5,974 nt of DNA from an uncultured Thermoanaerobacteraceae bacterium (GCA_937914965.1 CALGIY010000306.1:1-5974); one strand, 5' to 3'. Positions 1 through 5,430 are shown, counted from the stretch's first letter. The notes: generated by a model not told the origin, from the sequence alone. Program-made: numbers and translations.

Positions 1-7
1 ACTGCAT
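1..7 (-). CDS. Probable start of a further gene, cut off by the window edge
   Basis: On the minus strand an ATG at 7-5 is preceded by AAAGGAG (23-17) with a 9-nt spacer, a good Shine-Dalgarno arrangement. The next codon is CAG (Gln), after which the window ends. The site lies about 100 nt after the ABC permease stop codon and after the 40-62 palindrome. It may be the fourth gene of the ABC operon or the first gene of a new unit. A short CTCC/GGAG dyad (17-29) overlaps the ribosome binding site. Nothing can be said about the product. Confidence 0.35.
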
Positions 8-39
8 TAACAGCAGCTCCTTTCCGGAGGTGTTGATGG

Positions 40-62
40 GGGTTGGTGACTGTCACCAACCC
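40..62. repeat. Perfect 23-bp palindrome (operator-like or hairpin)
   Basis: GGGTTGGTGAC (40-50) and GTCACCAACCC (52-62) are exact reverse complements around a single T. As RNA it could form a 9-bp stem with a 5-nt loop. No T-run follows on either side, so it is not a standard intrinsic terminator. It sits between the permease stop and the putative start at base 7, where an operator would be expected. It may also be a relative of the interspersed repeats elsewhere in the window, since degenerate ACCGGG and GTGTCC words follow it. Confidence 0.6.
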
Positions 63-106
63 GTTACCGGGCCTGTGTCCACACTGCCTTCCTTCTCAAT
101 CTACAC

Positions 107-901
107 CTACACCTGCAGATCTCGTTTTCCTACAGTTTGTAACCCAATCAGGAGCAGTACGAACGTTACTGCCAATAATATAACTGCATGCCCTGGGTCG
201 AGTCCGTTGCGCAGGGGGTCTGCGCTGTTGTAGAAGTAGAAGAGCGAGAGTTTGCGGAAGGGCTTAAGGGATTCTACCATAGGCGCCATGGTGTTGAGGA
301 AATAGGCGATTACTGCCAGAGCGCTTGCTACGCTGGAGCTGAGCCCGCGTTTGCCGGTGGCACAACCCAAGGTCAGCGCGAGTGTCCCAAAGGCCAGTGC
401 CAGCAGGAAGGTGCTGAAAATCGCTGCCCCTAACCGGGCAGTGTTGATTTCTATATCAGCGATAACTGTTCCAGCAACTGCAGACAGCCAGAGGATCAAC
501 GCCAGGAAAAGGGTAGTCACTACCATTGCCATAAATTTTTCCAGGACAAAGCGCCTCCGGGTGATAGGGGTGGAGAGCACCAGATCCAGTGTGCCCTGCT
601 CCTCTTCGCCAGCCACAGCGGCACTTCCCTGCAGTATAGTGAAAACCATGAACAACAGGGGCATCATGAATGAAAACAGTTCGGTGTTGATGAACCCTTC
701 AGGTGTTGTAATACTTAGTTCACCAAACATAGCCTTAAAGGCCGGAGGCAGTTCTCTCATCATTTGATCCAGTTCTGGGGCAGTGGCGATAGAGGGGTAA
801 AACCACATGGTGTAAAGCGCCAACGCACTGATACCCACTGCCCACCAGAAAAGGGAGCGGCGCTGGTCCCGAAGCACCTTCTTGACAACGCTAACTGACA
901 T
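107..901 (-). CDS. ABC-2 type transporter permease
   Basis: This is the membrane-spanning subunit of an ABC exporter, 264 aa from the preferred start. Hydrophobic segments lie at about 18-36, 75-97, 123-149, 157-180, 186-207 and 236-256, the six-helix plan of ABC-2 permeases. The cytoplasmic coupling motif GEEEQGTLDLVLSTP follows helix 2 at residues 99-112, ahead of TRRR. A longer reading from an ATG at 922 is possible, but it has no ribosome binding site. The ATG at 901 has GGGAG at 914-910, 8 nt upstream, and is preferred. From there it overlaps the end of the ATPase gene by 11 nt, which suggests translational coupling and a single complex. The substrate is unknown; related pairs export antibiotics, peptides or lipids. 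Confidence 0.9.
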   Translation of the reverse strand: MSVSVVKKVLRDQRRSLFWWAVGISALALYTMWFYPSIATAPELDQMMRELPPAFKAMFGELSITTPEGFINTELFSFMMPLLFMVFTILQGSAAVAGEEEQGTLDLVLSTPITRRRFVLEKFMAMVVTTLFLALILWLSAVAGTVIADIEINTARLGAAIFSTFLLALAFGTLALTLGCATGKRGLSSSVASALAVIAYFLNTMAPMVESLKPFRKLSLFYFYNSADPLRNGLDPGHAVILLAVTFVLLLIGLQTVGKRDLQV

Positions 902-1799
902 GTTCTTCACTCCCTTCGCCATAAAATGCCATAAAAATCTCCTCCAGATGCGGCTCGTGGCTGATAAAATTGGTCACATTAAACTGCGCTAAGGTCTTAA
1001 TCAGGGGATCCAGGGAGCCGATTACTTCGCAGCGCAGGGTATTGTTCTGCCACTTGAGCTCTCGTATCCCGGGAAGCGATTGAAAGGCACCTTTTTCTAC
1101 CGGGCCCTCAAAGTGGATCTCCAGCTTGCGTAGGGCCCTTTCCTTCAGGTTGGCGATCTCTTCAACTGTAATCAGCTTTCCTTCCCGGATGATGCCGGCC
1201 CGGTCGCAGACCCTTTCTACCTCCGGTAGATTATGGGAAGAAAGGAATACTGTCTGCCCAGCGGCACACGCCTCTGCGATCAGGTGGTAGAATTCATGCT
1301 GCACCAGGGGGTCAAGGCCCGATGTGGGTTCATCCAGGACCAGCAGTTCAGGTTGGTGCATGAGCGCCTGGATTAATCCGATTTTCTGTTTGTTTCCTCG
1401 AGAGAAGGAACGGATCTGCTGGGCGAGATTGCAGTCCAACCTTTCCGCAAGTTCCTCTACATACTCCCAGCTGACATCTCCCCGGAGAGAAGCCATAAAT
1501 TTTAGCATATTTTCTCCGGTCATATTTTCATAAAGGACTAGTTCTCCAGGCAAGTATCCGGTACGGCGCCTGATTTCCACGCTGTCTTTAACCGTGTCCA
1601 GTCCGAAAACCGAGGCACCTCCAGCTGTTGGACGGAGTAGTCCCAGCAGCAGGCGGATGGTTGTTGTCTTCCCTGCTCCGTTGGGACCAAGGAAGCCAAA
1701 AACTTCTCCCCGGCGAACTGATAGGTTTAGCTCCACAACACCACGCTGCTTTTTGTAGTACTTTGTCAGATTATCCGTAAGAATAGCGCAGTTGTTCAT
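891..1799 (-). CDS. ABC transporter ATP-binding protein
   Basis: The 302-aa cytoplasmic ATPase powers the permease encoded just downstream. Visible motifs are Walker A GPNGAGKT (38-45), Walker B LLVLDEP (152-158) followed by the D-loop SGLD, and the switch histidine in SSHN (189). The signature is SFSRGNKQK (131-139) rather than LSGGQ, a variant common in ATPases of ABC-2 exporters (the CcmA/NodI/BcrA-like group). The C-terminal extension (about 215-302) ends with HLEEIFMAFYG, typical of the same exporters. The start is supported by GGAGGTGG a few bases upstream (TTTA spacer). The gene begins 15 nt after the PH-domain gene stop and overlaps the permease start. The substrate cannot be read from the sequence. 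Confidence 0.95.
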   Translation of the reverse strand: MNNCAILTDNLTKYYKKQRGVVELNLSVRRGEVFGFLGPNGAGKTTTIRLLLGLLRPTAGGASVFGLDTVKDSVEIRRRTGYLPGELVLYENMTGENMLKFMASLRGDVSWEYVEELAERLDCNLAQQIRSFSRGNKQKIGLIQALMHQPELLVLDEPTSGLDPLVQHEFYHLIAEACAAGQTVFLSSHNLPEVERVCDRAGIIREGKLITVEEIANLKERALRKLEIHFEGPVEKGAFQSLPGIRELKWQNNTLRCEVIGSLDPLIKTLAQFNVTNFISHEPHLEEIFMAFYGEGSEEHVS

Positions 1800-1814
1800 T
1801 AAACCACCTCCAAG

Positions 1815-2207
1815 TTATAACCCCGAAAAGTCTGCTTCCGGGCACTTCTGCGTTAGTTCATAAATAAAAGAGAAAGAATCAAGAGGAGAAACCGATATTA
1901 CGCCGTAGTCGTATTTGATTTGCAGGAGGTCAAGAGAAAGTGCAGCACTGAACCATTTATATTTGGAGCGCTTGACCTTGCGAATTTTGCTGAAGGGTAT
2001 CTTTTTTTCATATGGGTCGCATTTGACCTTCAGGGAGTTCTCTGTAATATTATAACCGGTTCCGAACCAGATCCAGGCGAGGCATGCCAGTCCAGGTATG
2101 AGAAGCACATGTGAAGGCCAGTCCTTGATAACAGCCCATGTGAAAAACAACATGCAGCCCCAGGACACAATTCCCACCCAGAGATCTTTCTTTGGTGGGT
2201 AATACAT
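1815..2207 (-). CDS. Membrane-anchored PH-domain protein (YyaB-like, bPH_4 type)
   Basis: This is a 130-aa protein with two N-terminal hydrophobic segments (about 9-27 and 32-48) and a cytoplasmic domain of about 80 residues. The pattern is GYNITENSLKVK, then IPFSKIRKVK, then AALSLDLLQIKYDYG, then ISVSPLDSFSFIYEL. It matches the bacterial PH-like family around B. subtilis YyaB (Pfam bPH_4, formerly DUF1200), by recall and not by search. The family has no established biochemical role. The gene has a GGGGGG-containing ribosome binding site and is followed 15 nt later by the ABC ATPase, so it is probably the first gene of the exporter operon. It could be a membrane accessory subunit or a regulator of the transporter; that is inference. 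Confidence 0.8.
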   Translation of the reverse strand: MYYPPKKDLWVGIVSWGCMLFFTWAVIKDWPSHVLLIPGLACLAWIWFGTGYNITENSLKVKCDPYEKKIPFSKIRKVKRSKYKWFSAALSLDLLQIKYDYGVISVSPLDSFSFIYELTQKCPEADFSGL

Positions 2208-2211
2208 CTGA

Positions 2212-2217
2212 GGATCC
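2212..2217 (-). promoter_or_regulatory. Ribosome binding site of the PH-domain gene
   Basis: The run GGGGGG, followed by ATCC as in the 16S complement GGAGGTGATCC, ends about 8 nt before the ATG at 2207. It supports this start and not the longer overlapping frames on the same strand. Confidence 0.5.
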
Positions 2218-2241
2218 CCCCTCTCCAGAATCGGTGCCAGG

Positions 2242-2260
2242 GTGTCGGTTTAACCAACAC
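2242..2260 (-). promoter_or_regulatory. Leader hairpin upstream of the PH/ABC operon
   Basis: On the minus strand GTGTTGGTT and AACCGACAC flank one A. In RNA a G-U pair completes the stem, giving about 8 bp with a UAA loop. It lies about 25 nt before the ribosome binding site of the first operon gene. No T-run follows, so it is not a terminator. It could be a structured leader element or an operator dyad. Confidence 0.4.
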
Positions 2261-2272
2261 GACTACTTCGGT

Positions 2273-2297
2273 GGACAGCAGAAGCATCCCGGTGACC
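2273..2297 (+). repeat. Interspersed palindromic repeat, copy A
   Basis: This 25-nt copy matches the best copy (5431-5455, read on the minus strand) at 22 of 25 positions, and begins GGACAGCAGAA. It falls inside the predicted 5' untranslated leader of the PH/ABC operon. Confidence 0.65.
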
Positions 2298-2317
2298 ATC
2301 ATCTTTTGTTTATCTTT

Positions 2318-2346
2318 ATTATACCTGCAGGCGACACCTGCAACAA
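2318..2346 (-). promoter_or_regulatory. Promoter of the PH/ABC operon with a dyad in the spacer
   Basis: On the minus strand TTGTTG (2346-2341) is followed by a 17-nt spacer and a perfect TATAAT -10 (2323-2318). The spacer and its edge hold a dyad TGCAGG-N5-CCTGCA (2326-2342), and CCTGCAGG (2324-2331) is itself palindromic. A regulator bound there would sit between or over the promoter elements. A TTGACA (2360-2355) lies 31 nt from the -10, too far for a normal -35. Transcription would start near 2311, giving a leader of about 100 nt that includes repeat copy A and the 2242-2260 hairpin. Confidence 0.6.
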
Positions 2347-2364
2347 GCAAAAGATGTCAAAAAT

Positions 2365-2555
2365 ACGGGGACATAACGGGGGCGGCGTAATGGGGGCACA
2401 GGCTTGTCTTGCTGCTTTCTTGGCTGGTGATGAAGCTGGGCTGCCTAGGGAAGTGAGAACCACTTATAGTCGTGAACCTACTATATTGTCAAAGGATAGG
2501 GCTGGTCTGAAGTTTACAATGCCGGAGGGTTAAGAAGCAGCGCTAACGACTGATT
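2365..2555. other. Intergenic stretch with no supported gene
   Basis: Between the PH operon promoter and the next repeat copy I see no convincing gene. A plus-strand frame opens at an ATG at 2390 and runs 47 codons to a TAA at 2533, with a G-rich but poorly placed ribosome binding site. Its product resembles nothing I know, and every supported gene here is on the other strand. It could be decayed DNA. Confidence 0.4.
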
Positions 2556-2560
2556 TTGTT

Positions 2561-2585
2561 GGACAGCAGAACCGGTACCGTGTCC
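2561..2585 (+). repeat. Interspersed palindromic repeat, copy B
   Basis: It begins GGACAGCAGAACCG and ends GTGTCC, matching the best copy (5431-5455) at 21 of 25 positions. The differences are clustered in the centre, where GGTACC makes a short palindrome. The ends TGGACA and TGTCCA are complementary. It lies just beyond the terminator of the exported-protein operon. Confidence 0.65.
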
Positions 2586-2594
2586 AGTTGCGAT

Positions 2595-2630
2595 AAAAAA
2601 GGGCTGGCCCATTTGTCTGGGCAGCCCTTT
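2595..2630 (-). terminator. Intrinsic terminator of the exported-protein operon
   Basis: On the minus strand GGGCTGCCCA and TGGGCCAGCCC (2627-2601) form a G/C-rich stem with one bulged base and a 6-nt loop, followed at once by six Ts (2600-2595). It begins about 45 nt after the stop codon at 2672. AAA before the stem gives a weaker T-run on the other strand, so some bidirectional action is possible. Confidence 0.85.
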
Positions 2631-2671
2631 AATGCACTAAGGGATGATAGGGATGGTTGATCGGGATGATT

Positions 2672-3334
2672 TTACTGCTGTTCTTGTTCTTGCTCCTGCT
2701 CCTGCTCTTGCTGCTCGAACATCGCATTTATTGTATCGTTTAGCTCATCAAGAGTCTCTAATGTCTGATCCAGGGCAGTAATTCTTTCTTCCTGAGCGAC
2801 AATGATTGCATCCAGGTCTTCACAAAGTGCGGTTTTATCCCCGGCTCTTTTATTGCGATTCATTTGAGCCATCTGCCGTTTGTACTGGCACCTCTCGCTC
2901 TTCAGCTTAGTGTTGTTTTCTTTGAGCAGTGCAGCTGCTTCTTGGATCTTTGCGGCCTGTTCCTCATTGATCTGGGCAGTTTCTTGCTCCTGGTTCTGCT
3001 GCTGATTGATACACTTCTTCATTTCCATGCATTTTCTCTTAATCTGTCTCTTCAACTCGTTGCACTTAGCTTCATTCTTTTTAATGGTTCTGGTGCGTTC
3101 CCGTATTTGTGCTTTTAGTTCTTTTGCAGATTCACCGGGTCCAAACCCCTGCTGCTTGTTGGCCTGGTTTTGTTTCTCGGAGTTTCCCTTGTCCTGTGAA
3201 ATATTGACCTTGACAGGGGCTTTGCCGTTCTTGTTCTTCGCTGCCTTGGAATTACCCGGACCAGCGTAAGCGACACTGGTGCACAAAAGCGCGGTAATGG
3301 CAACCAAAACTACAATCCATCTGGCTTTCTTCAT
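2672..3334 (-). CDS. Exported coiled-coil protein with Gln/Glu-repeat tail, function unknown
   Basis: This is a 220-aa protein I do not recognise. Residues 1-24 form a signal peptide (MKKARW, a hydrophobic core, then AYA before GP), so it should be exported. A basic, Asn/Gln/Lys-rich stretch (25-66) is followed by a long, charged, largely helical and probably coiled-coil region (67-206). The mature part has five cysteines at 91, 102, 108, 149 and 171. The last 15 residues are an almost pure Gln/Glu alternation. The ATG directly follows the upstream gene's stop (TAAATG), with GGAGG 8 nt before it inside that gene's end, so translation is probably coupled. A structural or chaperone-like envelope role is possible, but nothing in the sequence decides it. 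Confidence 0.8.
   Translation of the reverse strand: MKKARWIVVLVAITALLCTSVAYAGPGNSKAAKNKNGKAPVKVNISQDKGNSEKQNQANKQQGFGPGESAKELKAQIRERTRTIKKNEAKCNELKRQIKRKCMEMKKCINQQQNQEQETAQINEEQAAKIQEAAALLKENNTKLKSERCQYKRQMAQMNRNKRAGDKTALCEDLDAIIVAQEERITALDQTLETLDELNDTINAMFEQQEQEQEQEQEQQ
2675..2715 (-). repeat. GAG/CAG-type low-complexity repeat at the gene's 3' end
   Basis: About 40 nt of alternating GAG/GAA and CAG/CAA codons encode the Gln/Glu tail of the exported coiled-coil protein. The unit is 6 nt, so slippage would lengthen or shorten the tail without shifting the frame. Codon choice varies between units, which implies the array is not freshly expanded. Confidence 0.7.
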
Positions 3335-3667
3335 TTACTTTCCCTCCTCATTAGGTAACTGCTTTGTATCAAGCGATTCAAGTTCGTCGAGTGCCTTGAT
3401 TAGGCTGTCGAGCTGTCGGTCTACTTCCCGCATCATTTCGTCTGACTCCTTTTCAGAAGTCTTGTTTTTAGTTTTAATGACGATTTCAGAGTCCTTATCG
3501 GATGTTTTGTCCGATGGTTCACTGGTGTCTGATGCCTTGCCGATGGTGTCCCCTGTTTCTACTTGTTTGGGTGTTTTTGGCGGTGCTTGTCTATCTTTTG
3601 CATAGATATAGGTAGTGCCTGCAACCATCAGCCCTATGAGAACTAAAATTAGGATCTTCTTCTTCAA
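3335..3667 (-). CDS. Small exported or membrane-anchored protein, TTG start, function unknown
   Basis: This is a 110-aa protein I do not recognise. Three lysines and a hydrophobic segment (about 5-22, then YAKD) form a signal peptide or N-terminal anchor. Residues 25-75 are a polar Pro/Thr/Ser/Asp/Lys-rich linker, probably disordered. A helix follows (about 76-102), with the pattern MMREVDRQLDSLIKALDELE. The start is TTG: it gives the lysine-rich signal sequence, and GGGGTGAT lies 5 nt before it, whereas the first ATG (codon 14) falls inside the hydrophobic core. The stop codon abuts the next gene's ATG, so the two form one unit. The next protein has a similar helix (ALDQTLETLDELND), which suggests association. 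A Pho-box-like promoter lies upstream. Confidence 0.8.
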   Translation of the reverse strand: MKKKILILVLIGLMVAGTTYIYAKDRQAPPKTPKQVETGDTIGKASDTSEPSDKTSDKDSEIVIKTKNKTSEKESDEMMREVDRQLDSLIKALDELESLDTKQLPNEEGK

Positions 3668-3672
3668 TAGAT

Positions 3673-3680
3673 ATCACCCC
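3673..3680 (-). promoter_or_regulatory. Ribosome binding site that fixes the TTG start
   Basis: GGGGTGAT closely matches the 16S complement GGAGGTGAT and ends 5 nt before the TTG at 3667. No ATG is suitably placed. It is immediately preceded by CCCC, the closing strand of the leader hairpin. Confidence 0.75.
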
Positions 3681-3719
3681 GGGGTTAAGAAAAGGTTTTT
3701 GCCCGCACCTCTTATCCCC
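3681..3719 (-). promoter_or_regulatory. Leader hairpin abutting the ribosome binding site
   Basis: In the transcript GGGGAUAAGAGG (3719-3708) can pair with the segment at 3695-3681 that ends CUUAACCCC. This makes about 11 bp with one mismatch and a 3-nt bulge, around a 12-nt loop. It occupies most of the ~58-nt leader and ends directly against the GGGGTGAT ribosome binding site. It may stabilise the mRNA or tune translation. I found no match to a known riboswitch. Confidence 0.45.
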
Positions 3720-3731
3720 CTTTCAGGGATC

Positions 3732-3785
3732 ATCATAGATGCGGAATGTAAAAAGCATATAACATGAATGTAAAAACTTTGTAAA
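3732..3785 (-). promoter_or_regulatory. Pho-box-like promoter: four hexamers at 11-bp period plus -10
   Basis: Read on the minus strand, TTTACA (3785-3780), TTTACA (3774-3769), GTTATA (3763-3758) and TTTACA (3752-3747) are each separated by exactly 5 bp. Nine bases after the last comes TATGAT (3737-3732). If TATGAT is the -10 (-12 to -7), the array covers -60 to -22, and transcription starts near 3725. In B. subtilis, PhoP binds direct repeats of TTAACA-like hexamers with this period, copy number and placement, in promoters lacking a good -35. The sequence pattern is direct observation. Binding by a PhoP/PhoB-class regulator is inference from that known architecture, and another OmpR-family regulator could use a similar site. 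Confidence 0.75.
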
Positions 3786-3796
3786 CAAAAGGTTGA

Positions 3797-3829
3797 CACG
3801 GTGATTACTGCCTGGCGGCCTTCCTTCCC
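3797..3829 (-). pseudogene. 33-nt partial copy of the histidine kinase ATPase-domain coding sequence
   Basis: This stretch matches 4214-4246 inside the histidine kinase gene at 30 of 33 positions, in the same orientation, with the first 20 plus-strand bases identical. In the kinase it encodes RKVGSQAVITV, the strand just before the DNG motif. Here the same frame reads GKEGRQAVITV. Similarity stops sharply on both sides. It is a duplicated fragment or the relic of a second kinase gene, not a functional gene. Confidence 0.7.
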
Positions 3830-3930
3830 GAACAGCGGGGGACGGGTTAATAACACCAAAATAGTTGCTGGTTGTTGGAAAGATGAATTATCGTGGAGCG
3901 TGGAGCAGTTATGTTGTTTGCGTTGGTCTG

Positions 3931-3999
3931 AACGGGGGTTATATATGGATATGTGTCAAAAGTGTGTCAAAAGGACCGTCCCCTTGACAACCCCCCGTT
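3931..3999. repeat. Compound inverted-repeat structure after the histidine kinase
   Basis: The outer arms AACGGGGGTT (3931-3940) and AACCCCCCGTT (3989-3999) are complementary apart from one extra base; the right arm overlaps the kinase stop codon. Between them lies a perfect tandem duplication of TGTGTCAAAAG (3952-3962, 3963-3973). There is also a 25-nt hyphenated palindrome (3965-3989) with TGTCAA and TTGACA ends around GGACCGTCC. The ACCGTCCC core links it to the other interspersed repeats. In the kinase mRNA it would form a branched 3' structure. No T-run follows, so it is not a classical intrinsic terminator, though it may protect or end the transcript. Confidence 0.7.
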
Positions 4000-5401
4000 A
4001 TCGGCAAAGGGGAATCTCAATGGTGATCTTGGTTCCCACACCTGGTTTGCTCCAGGCGGTGGCTGTTCCTTTATGGAGTTCTACCAGTTCTTTGACGATG
4101 GCCAGCCCTAGCCCAGTACCCCCGGTGGATGTATCCCTCGACCTATCCACCCGGTGAAACTTTTCAAAAATATACTCCAGCTCTTCCTCCGGAATGCCAG
4201 TACCATTGTCCTCCACGGTGATTACTGCCTGGCTGCCTACCTTCCTGGCCCCAATGTGAATCTTCCCATGGGGGCCTGTGTATTTGGCGGCATTGCTTAC
4301 AAGGTTGATCAGAACTTGCCGCATCCGGTCGCGGTCTCCTTTAATCACCAGGTCTTCCTCTACTGCTGCTGTGACCTTTTTCCCAATGGCTAGGAGATGA
4401 AACTCCGCTGCTACCTCTTGAGCCAGATCACTTACATCTAATAAAACTTTGTTCAGCTTGATATTTCCTGTTCTGATTCGGGCGAGGTCCAAGAGATCCT
4501 GGACGAGTCGAGTGAGCCGGTCCACTTCTTTTATGACAATATTCAAGTATTTTCCCTCTTCTTCGGGGGGGATGACCCCCTCGAGAATCGCTTGGATAAA
4601 GCCGCGGATCGAGGCCAACGGGGTGCGCAGTTCGTGGGAGACATTGGCCAGAAGTTCATGGCGCATCTGCTCCACCTGCTGAATCCTTCCTTTCATATAA
4701 TTAAAGGAAGCTGACAGCTGGTCCACCTCATCACTGCCAGAGACAGGGATCTCCCGGCTGAAATCGCCTTCAGCAAGGGCTGCTGCCGCCTCCTTTGCAG
4801 CGAAGATCGGGTGTGAAATGCGGCGGGATGTCCAGTAGATCACCAAACATCCTACCAGAAGGGCAATCAGCGCTGTGCCCCAGATAATCCAGTAGGCCTG
4901 GCTTAGTACGGTATTAATCCTAGCCACCGGTGAAAATAGAAGCACCATCCCGTTAACGCTATCCCCGGTGGTTACGGGCATCCCTACAAAGACTACATAA
5001 GTATTAAGCTGTGAGGAGTAGTACTTTTTTTTGACGACAGTCTCACCGCTGAGAATCTTCTGTACATCTGGAAGGAGATCGCTTTCCTTGGCCTCTTCCA
5101 GCTCTGTACCCAAACCCTTCAGCTTCTGGATGCTTTCCCCTTCAAAGACGAAGATGCGGGAACTGCTGGTTTGCCCAGCGATATTTACAGTTTGGGACAA
5201 TTCGTCCGGGGTGAGTTTGCCAGCCTGGCAGTCCTGCACCTGGGATATTACCTGTTCCCCGATGTCCAGAAGTTTTTGCTGTTCCTGGTCAAAATAGAAG
5301 TGGTTGAAGAAGTGGGTCAAAAGGACAGCCAGCACCCCGATGACTAGTATAATGATGGCAAGATAAGTGATAAGCAGCCTTTGGAAAATGCTCCTGTCCA
5401 T
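3998..5401 (-). CDS. Membrane sensor histidine kinase (HAMP-HisKA-HATPase)
   Basis: This 467-aa kinase should sense an extracytoplasmic signal and phosphorylate a response regulator. Helix 1 (about 10-30) and helix 2 (about 169-190) bracket an extracellular sensor domain of about 135 residues with no family I recognise. A HAMP linker (about 190-243) is followed by the HisKA domain with SHELRTP, whose His256 is the expected phosphorylation site. The ATPase domain has the N box (LINLVSNAAKYT, 364-375), DNGTGIP (398-404), the F box (IFEKFHRVDR) and GGTGLGLAI (427-435). All catalytic motifs are intact, and there is no PAS domain. The layout is that of ResE/PhoR/BaeS-like kinases. The start has GGAGG at 5416-5412, 10 nt upstream. 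No response regulator gene adjoins it; repeats occupy the usual position. Confidence 0.95.
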   Translation of the reverse strand: MDRSIFQRLLITYLAIIILVIGVLAVLLTHFFNHFYFDQEQQKLLDIGEQVISQVQDCQAGKLTPDELSQTVNIAGQTSSSRIFVFEGESIQKLKGLGTELEEAKESDLLPDVQKILSGETVVKKKYYSSQLNTYVVFVGMPVTTGDSVNGMVLLFSPVARINTVLSQAYWIIWGTALIALLVGCLVIYWTSRRISHPIFAAKEAAAALAEGDFSREIPVSGSDEVDQLSASFNYMKGRIQQVEQMRHELLANVSHELRTPLASIRGFIQAILEGVIPPEEEGKYLNIVIKEVDRLTRLVQDLLDLARIRTGNIKLNKVLLDVSDLAQEVAAEFHLLAIGKKVTAAVEEDLVIKGDRDRMRQVLINLVSNAAKYTGPHGKIHIGARKVGSQAVITVEDNGTGIPEEELEYIFEKFHRVDRSRDTSTGGTGLGLAIVKELVELHKGTATAWSKPGVGTKITIEIPLCR

Positions 5402-5430
5402 TAAAGAAGAACCTCCATCTTATAATAGTT

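Noticed and set aside
40..62. Palindrome considered as the terminator of the ABC operon
   Set aside because: Neither strand has a T-run after the stem, so it does not fit an intrinsic terminator.
351..767. A 138-codon plus-strand frame opposite the permease gene
   Set aside because: It is antisense to a well-supported ABC-2 permease and has a composition typical of a shadow frame.
2030..2350. A 106-codon minus-strand frame overlapping the PH-domain gene
   Set aside because: It runs through the promoter, leader hairpin and repeat copy A and is out of frame with the PH-domain protein, whose family pattern is clear.
2355..2360. TTGACA on the minus strand considered as the -35 of the PH/ABC promoter
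   Set aside because: It lies 31 nt from TATAAT, far outside the usual 16-18 nt, and I see no -10 at the correct distance from it.
2192..2533. A 113-codon plus-strand frame, or its last 47 codons from the ATG at 2390
   Set aside because: It reads antisense to the promoter and the repeat, with no family resemblance and only a poor ribosome binding site.
2864..3605. Several plus-strand frames rich in Leu, Phe and Ser opposite the exported-protein genes
   Set aside because: They are complements of Lys/Glu/Gln-rich and Ser/Asp-rich coding sequence. The minus strand has signal peptides, ribosome binding sites and a terminator.
3674..3859. A 61-codon minus-strand open frame containing QAVITV
   Set aside because: It overlaps the Pho-box array, the -10 and the leader. 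Its only familiar piece is the 33-nt copied kinase fragment. It has no ribosome binding site and no coherent product.
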